This document shows positions 11,136 to 19,671 of a DNA stretch of 64,000 bases, piece after piece. Source of the stretch: Luteimonas chenhongjianii (GTDB lineage: Bacteria; Pseudomonadota; Gammaproteobacteria; Xanthomonadales; Xanthomonadaceae); contig NZ_CP023406.1 of the NCBI RefSeq assembly GCF_002327105.1, positions 1,178,001-1,242,000 on the forward strand, read 5' to 3'. A program made the position numbers and the translations under genes. The notes below the pieces were generated by a model. It had not been told where the DNA came from. It saw nothing but the letters and a program-made list of their open reading frames with translations, and ran no database searches. Each line of letters starts with the position of its first letter. Within the stretch, counting starts at the first letter, position 1.

Positions 11136-13333
11136 GGCGAGGTCACCAGTGGAGCTCGATGTGGCAGCTGCATGCTTGCGGGACGCCAGTTGCGCACGAA
11201 CGCCAGGCATTGTGCCGCCTCGAGCGGCGGTGAGATCCAGAAGCCCTGGATTTCGTCGCAGCCGCGCTCGGCCAGGAAGCGCATCTGTGCGCGGGTCTCC
11301 ACGCCTTCGGCGACGACGCGCAGTCCGAGCGAATGTCCCATCGCCACGATGGTCGGGGTGATCGCGGAATCCTCCGCGTCGTGGGGCAGCCCGTCGACGA
11401 AGGCCTTGTCGATCTTGAGCGTGGTGATGGGCAGGCGTTTGAGATACGCCAGCGACGAATACCCCGTGCCGAAATCATCGATGGCCAGGGAGACGCCGAG
11501 CGCGCGGAACGCGTGCAGCTGCGCGGCGCTCTGCTCCGCATTGGCCATGAGCACGCTTTCGGTCAGTTCCAGTTCCAGCAGGTGCGCTGGAATGCCGACG
11601 TCGTCGAGCACGCGCGCGACCACGTCGGTGAAATCGCCGCGCAGCAGCTGCAGCACCGATACGTTCACCGATACGGCCATGTCGTCGAGACCGTGCTGGC
11701 GCCAGCGCTGCAGCATCATGCAGGCCTCGCGCAACACCCACTCGCCGATCTCCAGGATCATTCCGTTCTCCTCCGCGATCGGAATGAAGTCGGATGGCGC
11801 GATATCTCCATGTTCGGGGCTCGACCATCGGAGCAATGCCTCGACCCCGGTGATCCTGGGCGGCGACAGCGCCATGCGCGGCTGGAAGACCAGTCGCAGT
11901 TCGCCGCGATCGAGCGCCCTGCGTAATGCGCCCGACACCACGGCACGCTGGCGCGCCGCCACGTCCATGTGGTCGTCATAGCGGATGAAGGTGCAACGCC
12001 CCGCGGCCTTGGCCTGGTACATCGCGGTGTCGGCCCGCTTCAGCAGTTCAGTCGGCACCTGGGCGTGGTCGGGATAGATGGCGATGCCGATCGACGGCGA
12101 GATCGACACCTCGCGGCGGTCGTCGAGCAGCAGCGGGGCCTGGAACGCGTTGATGATCTCGCGCGCGACGCGCTCGGTGTCGAGCGGGTCGGCCAGGTCT
12201 TCGATGACGATGGTGAACTCGTCGCCGCCGAGACGCGCCACGGTGTGCTGGTTGCCGACCGTCCGCTGCAGGCGGAGGGCGGCGGCGCGCAGGATCCGGT
12301 CGCCGGCCGAATGGCCGAAGGAATCGTTGACCTCCTTGAAGCGGTCGAGATCGAGGAGCAGCAGCCCCACCCGGGAGTCCTGGCGATGCGCCCGCACGAT
12401 GGCCCGTGACAAACGCTCCGACAGCAATGCACGGTTGGGTAGATCGGTCAGGGTGTCGAAGTTGGCGAGATAGCGCAGTTCCTGTTCGGTGCGCTTCTGC
12501 CTGGTGATGTCGTTGAAGACGCATACGTGCAGCATGCTGTGGTCGTCGGGGCCGCGTACGGTGCGCAGTTCGAGTGCGGTCAGGGTCTCGTCGCCGTCCT
12601 TGCGGCGGAGCCACAGCTCTCCGCTCCACTGGATCTGCTGCCTGGCGTGGTTGCGGATCTGGCGGTAGAGCGCACTGTCGTTCTGGGCACTGCCGAGCAG
12701 CGATGCCGTGCGTCCGAGGATTTCCCGCTCGGCGTAGCCGGTCATGCGCAGGAAGGCCGGGTTCACCGAGACATAGTGGAAATCCGCATCAAGCACCGCG
12801 ACGGCCTCGGCCATGCTGCGCAGGACCGTGGCGGCGATCCGGCGCTCGCGTTCCGCCTCGCGGGTGGCGCTCACGTCGAGGGCGGTGCCGGCGATGCGCA
12901 GGACCTGGCCGCTCGCATCGCGCGCGACCGCGCGGCCGCGTACCCGCACCCACATCCATCGGCCATCGTCGCCGAGCACGCGCAGTTGCACTTCGTAGCG
13001 GTTGGATGCGCCGTCGAGATAGCGCTGGAGCATGTCGCGCGCGGGCGCCATGTCGTCGGGATGGACCAGCGCCTCCACCGCGACGGTGTCCTCGCGCATC
13101 TGTCTATCGCCGCCGGGCGCGTCGTCGAGCAGACGACGCAGCTGGCGGCTTTCGACGTCGTAATCCCAATAGCGTTCGCCGGTCGCCCACAGGGCGAGCT
13201 TGAGACGGTCGTGGCGGTCGTCGAGCGCGTCCGCAATACCGCGTCGGCGGTAGAGCCAGACGACCGTCAGCGCCAGCGCCAGCGCGATCAGCACCGCGGC
13301 GCCGGGCACGAGCAGTTGGCTGGGTTCGATCAC
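11132..13333 (-). CDS. PAS-GGDEF-EAL cyclic-di-GMP signalling protein
   Basis: A bifunctional candidate for making and breaking the second messenger c-di-GMP. The 733 residues show one N-terminal membrane helix (about 8-30), two PAS-like domains, a GGDEF domain and an EAL domain. The diguanylate cyclase signature ARLGGDEFTIVIED is intact at about 369-373. An RxxD inhibitory site is missing: GNQH occupies that position. The phosphodiesterase side keeps EALLRW at 498, NVSVLQL, ELTES, IDDFGTGYSSLAYLKRLP and EGVE. I chose the GTG at 13333, with GGAG six bases upstream, over a TTG 60 bases earlier. There is no adjacent effector gene. Which activity dominates cannot be read from the sequence. Confidence 0.93.
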   Translation of the reverse strand: MIEPSQLLVPGAAVLIALALALTVVWLYRRRGIADALDDRHDRLKLALWATGERYWDYDVESRQLRRLLDDAPGGDRQMREDTVAVEALVHPDDMAPARDMLQRYLDGASNRYEVQLRVLGDDGRWMWVRVRGRAVARDASGQVLRIAGTALDVSATREAERERRIAATVLRSMAEAVAVLDADFHYVSVNPAFLRMTGYAEREILGRTASLLGSAQNDSALYRQIRNHARQQIQWSGELWLRRKDGDETLTALELRTVRGPDDHSMLHVCVFNDITRQKRTEQELRYLANFDTLTDLPNRALLSERLSRAIVRAHRQDSRVGLLLLDLDRFKEVNDSFGHSAGDRILRAAALRLQRTVGNQHTVARLGGDEFTIVIEDLADPLDTERVAREIINAFQAPLLLDDRREVSISPSIGIAIYPDHAQVPTELLKRADTAMYQAKAAGRCTFIRYDDHMDVAARQRAVVSGALRRALDRGELRLVFQPRMALSPPRITGVEALLRWSSPEHGDIAPSDFIPIAEENGMILEIGEWVLREACMMLQRWRQHGLDDMAVSVNVSVLQLLRGDFTDVVARVLDDVGIPAHLLELELTESVLMANAEQSAAQLHAFRALGVSLAIDDFGTGYSSLAYLKRLPITTLKIDKAFVDGLPHDAEDSAITPTIVAMGHSLGLRVVAEGVETRAQMRFLAERGCDEIQGFWISPPLEAAQCLAFVRNWRPASMQLPHRAPLVTSP

Positions 13334-13420
13334 GCGCGCGCTCCGTGCCGGGATCGGCTTTTCGAGTGTAGGCAGGCCGCAGCGCGGCAACAAGCACGCA
13401 GGCCGGCAGCGAAGGCCCGT

Positions 13421-13429
13421 TGGTACACT
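13421..13429 (+). promoter_or_regulatory. Candidate extended -10 promoter for the UPF0149-pepP operon
   Basis: TG-G-TACACT is a good extended -10 element 28 bases before the GTG start at 13458. No clear -35 is visible. Confidence 0.5.
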
Positions 13430-13457
13430 GGAGCTCCCCCGTACGTGAGCGTCCCCC

Positions 13458-14009
13458 GTGTCCGAGACCCTGCCCAGCCTCGCTGAAATCGACGCGGAAA
13501 TCCGTCACCTGCAACTGGCCATCCCGGGCAGCGAACTCCATGGCGGCCTCAGCGGCTGGCTGGCGGGTGGCGGTGAAAATGTCGCAGCCTGGCTGGCGCC
13601 GGTCCTGGCCGATCCCGACCTGCCCGCGCCGGCCGCTGGCAGTGCGCTCGATCGCATGCGTGTGGCCACCGCGCTCCAGCTCGAGGACCATGATTTCGCG
13701 TTCGCGCTGCTGATGCCCGACGATGGTGAGCCCTTGTCGGTACGCAGCGCCGCCCTGTTCGACTGGTGTCGCGGCTTTCTCGGCGGCTTCGGGCTCGCCA
13801 CCGGCGAGCGTTCGTCGCTGTCCGATGAAGGCAGGGAGGCGCTGTCGGACCTGGCGCGGCTCGCCGCCGCGCAGCCCGATGCCGAAGATGAAGACGATGC
13901 CGGCGAGGAAGACGCCCTGGCCGAGCTCGAGGAGTTCGTGCGCGTGGCGGTGCTACTTCTGCACGGCGATGCAGCGCTGGGGCCGCGGCACCGCAAGCAG
14001 CTGAACTGA
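13458..14009 (+). CDS. UPF0149 family protein (YgfB-like)
   Basis: A 183-residue acidic cytoplasmic protein of the UPF0149/YgfB family, which typically sits directly upstream of pepP. The family pattern is visible as SELHGGLSGWLAGG at the N-terminus, ALFDWCRGFLGGFGLA in the centre, an acidic linker (DAEDEDDAGEED) and ELEEFVRVAVLLL at the C-terminus. It starts with GTG. One base separates its stop from pepP, so the pair is an operon. In Pseudomonas the family member is linked to beta-lactam resistance gene control; no role can be assigned here from sequence alone. Confidence 0.9.
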   Translation: MSETLPSLAEIDAEIRHLQLAIPGSELHGGLSGWLAGGGENVAAWLAPVLADPDLPAPAAGSALDRMRVATALQLEDHDFAFALLMPDDGEPLSVRSAALFDWCRGFLGGFGLATGERSSLSDEGREALSDLARLAAAQPDAEDEDDAGEEDALAELEEFVRVAVLLLHGDAALGPRHRKQLN

Positions 14010-14010
14010 C

Positions 14011-15336
14011 ATGGCGTCGCCGACCGGCATCACCGCAGCCAGTTACCTCAAGCGCAGGCGCCAGCTGATGCGCCTGGCCGGCAACGACGCGATCCTGATC
14101 CTGCCCAGTGCGCCGGAGCGGGTGCGCAGTCGCGACACCCATCACGCCTATCGGCCCGATTCCGATCTGTGGTACCTGACCGGCTTCGCCGAACCCGACG
14201 CGGTGCTGGTTCTGGTGCCCGGTCGCAAGCATGGCGAGGCGCTGCTGTTCTGCCGCGAGCGCGATCCGGAACGCGAAGGCTGGGACGGGCCACGGGTCGG
14301 CCCCGAAGGCGCGGTCGAAACGCTTGGTATGGACGATGCATACCCGATCGAGGATCTCGACGAGATCCTGCCGGGCCTGCTGGAGGGGCGCACGCGCGTC
14401 TACTACCACTTCGGCCGCGACACCGAATTCGACCTGCAGCTGATCGGCTGGCTCAATCGCGTGCGCGCGCAGGTGCGGGTTGGCGCGCAGCCGCCGCACG
14501 AGTTCCTCGAGCTGGGCCATCTGCTCGACGAGATGCGGCTGTTCAAGGGCGCCGATGAGCTCAAGCTCATGCGCCGCGCGGCCAAGATCAGTGTCGAGGC
14601 GCACGCCGCGGTGATGCGCGCCGCGCGCCCCGGCATCCACGAGTACGCGCTGCAGGCGGAGCTCGAATATGTGTTCCGGCGCAACGATGCCCAGCCAGCG
14701 TACGAGAGCATCGTCGGCGCCGGCGCCAATGCCTGCGTGCTGCACTACCGCGCCAACAACGCCCAGGCCCGCGATGGCGATCTGGTACTGGTCGACGCGG
14801 GTGCCGAATACCGCGGCTACGCCGCCGACATCACCCGCACGTTTCCGGTCAACGGCCGCTTCACGCCCGCGCAGCGCGCGCTGCACGAGGTGGTCGAATC
14901 CGCGCAGCAGGCGGCATTGGCGCAGGCCCGTCCGGGCGTCGCCTACGAGGCCGGGCACAACGCCGCGGTCGAGGCGCTGACCGATGGCCTGCTGCGGCTC
15001 GGTCTGCTCAAGGGAAAGCTGGACAAGCGCATCGCCGACGGCAGCTACAAGCGCTACTACCGGCACAAGACCGGTCACTGGCTCGGCCTGGACGTCCACG
15101 ACGTGGGCGACTACCGCATCGAAGGCGAATCACGCCTGCTCGAACCGGGCATGGTCTACACCATCGAACCCGGTCTCTATATTCCGGTCGACGACACGAG
15201 CGTGGACGCGAAATGGCGCGGCATCGGCATCCGTACCGAAGACGACGTACTGGTCACCAGGACCGGGCACGAAGTGCTGACGTCGGGACTGGCGCGCACT
15301 GCCGACGAGATCGAGGACTTCATGGCGCGCAAGTAG
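14011..15336 (+). CDS. pepP: Xaa-Pro aminopeptidase (aminopeptidase P)
   Basis: A dimanganese peptidase that removes an N-terminal residue preceding proline. At 441 residues it has the usual length, with the N-terminal domain marked by SRDTHHAYRPDSDLWYLTGF and the pita-bread catalytic domain in the second half. The five metal ligands are seen as two Asp in VDAGAEYRGYAADITRTF, the His of GHWLGLDVHDVGDY, the Glu of TIEPGLYIP and the Glu of GIGIRTEDDVLV. It follows UPF0149 by one base. The ubiH-type genes found downstream in Escherichia coli are absent; a convergent pepQ comes next. Confidence 0.96.
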   Translation: MASPTGITAASYLKRRRQLMRLAGNDAILILPSAPERVRSRDTHHAYRPDSDLWYLTGFAEPDAVLVLVPGRKHGEALLFCRERDPEREGWDGPRVGPEGAVETLGMDDAYPIEDLDEILPGLLEGRTRVYYHFGRDTEFDLQLIGWLNRVRAQVRVGAQPPHEFLELGHLLDEMRLFKGADELKLMRRAAKISVEAHAAVMRAARPGIHEYALQAELEYVFRRNDAQPAYESIVGAGANACVLHYRANNAQARDGDLVLVDAGAEYRGYAADITRTFPVNGRFTPAQRALHEVVESAQQAALAQARPGVAYEAGHNAAVEALTDGLLRLGLLKGKLDKRIADGSYKRYYRHKTGHWLGLDVHDVGDYRIEGESRLLEPGMVYTIEPGLYIPVDDTSVDAKWRGIGIRTEDDVLVTRTGHEVLTSGLARTADEIEDFMARK

Positions 15337-15451
15337 CGCGTGCGCGTTCGAACATCGTGACCGGCGCCCTCGCAAGCATCGGTTCGGAAGGCAGGGCCCG
15401 CCTGCGCAGGTCGATGGCGCACGATGCCACGGGCCGGGCCGCCTGCCGGAG

Positions 15452-16801
15452 TCAGGCGGCGTCGAGCTCCGCCCATGCATCGCGCGTGAGGTTTTCCGGC
15501 GCATCGTCGGTGCAGACCATGTCGTCCTCGATGCGGATACCGCCGTAAGGCCGGAACGCCGCGATACGGTTCCAGTCGACCGCATCGCCCTTGCCTGCGT
15601 CACGCAGGTCTTCGAGCAGCATGTCGATGAAGTACACCCCCGGCTCGATGGTCACGACCATGCCCGGCGCGAGGCTCCGGGTCAGGCGCAGATACGGATG
15701 GCCGGTCGGCTTGGGGATCGTGCCGCCGGTCTCCGTGGCTGCGAAGCCGGCGACGTCGTGTACCTGCAGGCCGATGCCATGACCGAGACCATGCGGGAAG
15801 AACACCGCGCTCACCCCGGTTTCGAGCGCTTCCTCCGGCGAGATGCGCAGAACGCCGAAGTCGCGCAGCACACCTGCCAGTGCGAGGTGCGCGTCGAGAT
15901 GGAGCTGACGGTAGTCGGCGCCGGCGCGGACCTGGTCGCACATCGCCCGTTGCGCACGCTCGACCGAATCGATCATCGCCTGGAACTCGCTGCCGGTATC
16001 GGCGGCGTAAGTCCGGGTGATGTCGGCCGCATAGCCCGCGTGGGCCGCGCCCGCATCGATCAGGAAGCTGCGCAGCGGATCGGGCGCACGTCGACCGAGT
16101 TCGGTGTAGTGCAGCACCGCGGCGTGCTCGTTGAGCGCGACGATGTTGCCGTAGGGCAGCTCGTTGGCGTCCTGTCCGGCGGCCTGGCAGTAGGCGAGAT
16201 GGATGCCGAACTCGCTGGCGCCCGCGCGGAACGCGCGTTCGGCGGCCGCATGCGCGCGTACCGCGCGCCGGTTGGCCGCGCGCAGCATCGCGATCTCGTA
16301 CGGCGTCTTGAACGCGCGGTGGTAGTCGAGGTGATCCACCACCGCCTGCGGATTGTTGGGCCGGTACGCGCCGTAATGGCCCAGCGCGCTCTGCGACTCG
16401 CCGAGGATTGCGCATTTCGCGGCGTTCCTGGGCAGATGCTGTTGCGCCTCTTCGGGCTTGCGGATCACGACGATATCGAAATGTTCGACCCAGTATCCCG
16501 ACGGCGCTTCCGGTACCACGTGCCAGTAGTCGCGCGGCTGCAGGTAGATCAGTCTGGGTCGATGGCCCGGCGTGATCACCAGCCAACTGCCCGGGTTGCG
16601 CGTCAGCGGCACCCAGGCCTTGAACTGCGGATTGACCGCGTACGGGTAATCGCGATCGTCGAACACCTGGAAGTGCTGGGTGCCGCTGGGAATGACCAGG
16701 TGATCGAAGCCGGCCCGCTCGAGCGCGGTCGCGGCGCGGGCCTGCAGCGTCGCAAGATGATCGGCGTAGAGACGGGCAGTGGACGGGGCAGGCATGGACA
16801 T
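15452..16801 (-). CDS. pepQ: Xaa-Pro dipeptidase (prolidase)
   Basis: PepQ hydrolyses dipeptides with C-terminal proline and belongs to the same metallopeptidase fold as PepP. The 449 residues match prolidase length. Metal ligands lie in IDAGAAHAGYAADITRTYA (two Asp), HGLGHGIGLQVHDV (His), TIEPGVYFIDMLL (Glu) and GGIRIEDDMV (Glu). The PepQ-type insertion FIDMLLEDLRD and the N-terminal FDDRDYPYAVNPQFKAWVPL distinguish it from PepP. AGGA lies eight bases before the ATG at 16801. An inverted repeat GCCGCCTG...CAGGCGGC at 15438-15460 spans its stop codon and may serve as a weak terminator. It converges on pepP. Confidence 0.94.
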   Translation of the reverse strand: MSMPAPSTARLYADHLATLQARAATALERAGFDHLVIPSGTQHFQVFDDRDYPYAVNPQFKAWVPLTRNPGSWLVITPGHRPRLIYLQPRDYWHVVPEAPSGYWVEHFDIVVIRKPEEAQQHLPRNAAKCAILGESQSALGHYGAYRPNNPQAVVDHLDYHRAFKTPYEIAMLRAANRRAVRAHAAAERAFRAGASEFGIHLAYCQAAGQDANELPYGNIVALNEHAAVLHYTELGRRAPDPLRSFLIDAGAAHAGYAADITRTYAADTGSEFQAMIDSVERAQRAMCDQVRAGADYRQLHLDAHLALAGVLRDFGVLRISPEEALETGVSAVFFPHGLGHGIGLQVHDVAGFAATETGGTIPKPTGHPYLRLTRSLAPGMVVTIEPGVYFIDMLLEDLRDAGKGDAVDWNRIAAFRPYGGIRIEDDMVCTDDAPENLTRDAWAELDAA

Positions 16802-16904
16802 CGCGATCCTGGGGCAGCGAGTGGATCAGCCCATTCTGCCGGATCGGTATCGGCGCTGCCGGGCGGCGGCTCGCGGCCTCGCACGCCAAACAGCAAAGGC
16901 GCGA

Positions 16905-17246
16905 TCAGGCGTAATGGCTCCCCGGCGCGTTGACCCAGCCCTGCAGCCGGTGCGCCAGCGAAGGTGTCGCCGCGATGAAACGGAAACCCGCCCAGCTTGC
17001 GCCTGCCAGCGTCGCGTCGTCGAGCCAGAGCAGATGCGCGCCGATCTCCACCGGCGCGTCCGGCGCATCGGGCAGAGTGAAGGACAGCTGGTAGAGCGCG
17101 TCATCGACGAAACGCTCGCTGGCGATCAGCAGCATGCCGGTTTCCGAGAGGTTGCCCACCCGTCCCACCACGCGGCCGGTCATCGCGTCGGTGACCAGGA
17201 TCATGTCGGGCGCCTTGCGGCGGCGGGCGCGGCGGAATTCCTGCAT
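16905..17246 (-). CDS. PilZ-domain protein
   Basis: A 113-residue single-domain protein. It has an arginine-rich N-terminus (FRRARRRKAPDM), the NLSETGMLLIASE segment that corresponds to the PilZ D/NxSxxG motif, and a beta-rich remainder ending in ASWAGFRFIAATP. In PilZ proteins the Arg-rich loop and the DxSxxG motif bind c-di-GMP. Here the D position is Asn (NLSETG), which is common. The ATG at 17246 overlaps the stop of the DUF1631 gene by one base (TGATG), so the two proteins are translationally coupled and probably act together. Confidence 0.85.
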   Translation of the reverse strand: MQEFRRARRRKAPDMILVTDAMTGRVVGRVGNLSETGMLLIASERFVDDALYQLSFTLPDAPDAPVEIGAHLLWLDDATLAGASWAGFRFIAATPSLAHRLQGWVNAPGSHYA

Positions 17247-19522
17247 CACGCGGTTGCCTCCGACATGTCCTGCTCGCCGCGGCCCGCAAAGCTGCGCAGT
17301 GCGCCGATCGCGGCCTGCCATGCGCGGTCCACGAGGCGGCCGCGGTTCGCAGTCACCACGCGGGCGTTGCCGGAAGCCATCAGCCTGGCCACTGCGTCTA
17401 GCGACTGTTCGCCGCAGCGCTGCCCGCGCTGGTTCACGAACAGCACGTGATCGGTCATCGGGCTGAACCAGGACATGCGCCGACGCACGAGGTCGCCCTG
17501 CTGGTTGGTGGTGAATTCGATCCATGTGCCGAACGGCAAGGTGCGCAGATGGTCGTACTGCGCCTGCTCGTCTGGCGTGCGCGCAGGTGGCTTTTCGTGC
17601 CGGACGGCGCCCGCCTCCTCGCCCAGGCGCGCGCGCGCCTTGAGTTTCATCGCCAGCTCGGTACGTGAGGCGGCATCGTCCTCGTCGCTGCGGTGGCTGG
17701 TCAGGCGCTGGGCGATCACCGTCGCTTCCTCGCCGTGGTAGCCGACCTGTCCGAGTGAGGATTCGACATCGCGCTGCAGATCGATGCGGGGCTCTGGCGT
17801 GGCTTCCAGCGCGGCCTCGACGATGCGACGCGTGGTGTCGAGCTGCCGTCCGGCTTCCTCGGACGACTCCCCATGGCGCAGCAGGGTCAGCGTCAGCACG
17901 TCCGCCCAGGCCTGGTCGAGCAGTGCGCGGGAGAACCGGGGCAGGCGTCGCTCGCCGACGATTCCGCGCATCAGCTCCTCGGCCCGCAACCGTGCCGCAG
18001 CGAGCTTCTCGCGGCCGCGCGCAGCTTCGATGTGGCGCCGCTCCTGCAGTTCCGCCGTCCGTGCCTGCACCTGCAACTGCGCGCGCACCTGCGCATTGCT
18101 TTCGGCGAACACCGCGACGTCTCCCTCGTAGTTGCCGACCACGTGGGCGACAGCCGCGCGCAACGCCGCCTGCACGCGGGGATCGAATGCGGTGTCTTCA
18201 TGCCATGCGGCCGCGCTCTCGGCCACGGTGTTGAGCAGTTGCCGCGCCGGGTGGCGCTGGCGGGTGAAGAACGAATGGTCCTGCAGCGCGGCGCGCAGCA
18301 GGGGAATCTGCAGTTCGCGGACCAGCGGCGCCGCCGGGGCCTCGGCGCGGATCTCCTGTTCGATGTGCCCGTAGATCATGCCGAGCAGCTCGAACGCATC
18401 CTCGTCCTGCGGCGCGAGGTTCGCGCCTTCGCCGGTGCGTTGCCGCGCCTGCGCGAGCAACGAGCGCTTGATCTCGACCAGGCTGCGGGCGGTGCGGCCG
18501 CCGGGCGGCGCCTGCTGGAACTGGCGCAGCGCATCGGCGACCTCGCTGGTGGCCAGCTGTCGCCGCGGCAGCGGCGTCTCACCGCGCGGCTGGAACTTGC
18601 GCAGCAGCTCGCGCCGTCCGGACATCAACTCCTGGAGGCGCGCATATGCAGCTTCGTGGGCCTGGATGTCCTCGGCACGCTCGCTCTCGCCGGCATCCGC
18701 CGGCTCGCCCCAACCGGTGTACGGCCGTTGTGCGTCGTCGACCGGTTTGCGTTGTCTGGCGATGGTCTCGGCGCGGGCTGCGCGGGCGTCATCCTTCGCC
18801 TCGATCGGCTCTGCGCGCGCGCGTACCGGCACGAAGGTCAGCGCGGGCAGGATGCCGTCCGCGGCGAGCTGTGCGTCGAGTTGCTCGAGCACCCGCGCAT
18901 AGCCGGCCAGGACCACCCGGTCGAAGATGCGGTAGAGCAGCAGGCGTGCATCGTGCTCGATCTCCACCGCGCAGGCCGCGGTCGAAATTGCCCGGCACAG
19001 GCATTGCGGACCCAGCGGCAGCCGCTCCGCATCGAAAGCGGGCGTGGCCGCGAGCACGCCGAAGCGCTGGCCGAGCAGGTGAAGCGACAGATTGGCGCGT
19101 CCCTCCTGGCGACTCGCGATCTCCCGCAGCACCGTGCCCTCGTCCATGACCGCATCCTCGACCAGGCTCAGTGCGCCGAATGACGGCGTCTCCGCGAGCG
19201 CGGGCGGCAGCGGCGGGGCGGGCGTGCGCAGTGCCGCCAACGAGGCTTCCAGCGCCAGCAGGAAGCGCGGCACCAGATCGGCCCGGTTGGCGCGGAACGC
19301 GCGCAACGTCGCCATGTAGCCCGACTCGATCCCCGGGTTGCGCGCCTGGTCGGCAAGCCGGAACAGTTCCTGCTCGAATTCCGACACCAGGTTGGACAGG
19401 CCGGGATCGAGCTCGCTGGAGACCAGCGCCAATGCGCGCTCCAGCGTGCGCCGCACGCGTGGCGGCAGGCCTGCCGAGGCGATCGAGCGGGGCGGGGACG
19501 TGGACTTGAGGAGTGCGGGCAT
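17246..19522 (-). CDS. DUF1631 family protein
   Basis: A 758-residue protein of the uncharacterised DUF1631 family; databases sometimes call members thymidine phosphorylase, which nothing here supports. It has no signal peptide or membrane helix. Most is predicted helical, with DQARNPGIESGYMATLRAFR near the N-terminus and FTRQRHPARQLLNTVAESAA in the middle. The last 110 residues change character: FGTWIEFTTNQQGDLVRRRM followed by SWFSPMTDHVLFVNQRG looks like a small beta-barrel resembling PilZ-type folds. It is coupled to a separate PilZ protein by a one-base overlap. The function is unknown; a c-di-GMP-related role is inferred from context. Confidence 0.88.
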   Translation of the reverse strand: MPALLKSTSPPRSIASAGLPPRVRRTLERALALVSSELDPGLSNLVSEFEQELFRLADQARNPGIESGYMATLRAFRANRADLVPRFLLALEASLAALRTPAPPLPPALAETPSFGALSLVEDAVMDEGTVLREIASRQEGRANLSLHLLGQRFGVLAATPAFDAERLPLGPQCLCRAISTAACAVEIEHDARLLLYRIFDRVVLAGYARVLEQLDAQLAADGILPALTFVPVRARAEPIEAKDDARAARAETIARQRKPVDDAQRPYTGWGEPADAGESERAEDIQAHEAAYARLQELMSGRRELLRKFQPRGETPLPRRQLATSEVADALRQFQQAPPGGRTARSLVEIKRSLLAQARQRTGEGANLAPQDEDAFELLGMIYGHIEQEIRAEAPAAPLVRELQIPLLRAALQDHSFFTRQRHPARQLLNTVAESAAAWHEDTAFDPRVQAALRAAVAHVVGNYEGDVAVFAESNAQVRAQLQVQARTAELQERRHIEAARGREKLAAARLRAEELMRGIVGERRLPRFSRALLDQAWADVLTLTLLRHGESSEEAGRQLDTTRRIVEAALEATPEPRIDLQRDVESSLGQVGYHGEEATVIAQRLTSHRSDEDDAASRTELAMKLKARARLGEEAGAVRHEKPPARTPDEQAQYDHLRTLPFGTWIEFTTNQQGDLVRRRMSWFSPMTDHVLFVNQRGQRCGEQSLDAVARLMASGNARVVTANRGRLVDRAWQAAIGALRSFAGRGEQDMSEATA

Positions 19523-19671
19523 TCCGATTGCCGGGGCGGTCGAGCGCTTTCTTTAACATGCGCGTGCGAGCGCGACCAGCGTCACGTTTTGAAAGAGGCC
19601 CGGAGGGAGGTGCAGCGGTGCGGCGCCCGACTGCTGCGACGCGTCGCTGGTCGAGCGGCCCGCGCGCCGCG

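Noticed and set aside
15337..15451. Gap between pepP and pepQ examined for a tRNA or small gene
   Set aside because: No cloverleaf, no ribosome binding site with a plausible frame, and no terminator run.
15438..15460. Inverted repeat spanning the pepQ stop codon
   Set aside because: No T run follows, so I mention it under pepQ rather than calling a terminator.
14011..16801. pepP and pepQ as a recent tandem duplication
   Set aside because: They are convergent, strongly diverged and match two ancient separate families, so proximity is probably coincidental.
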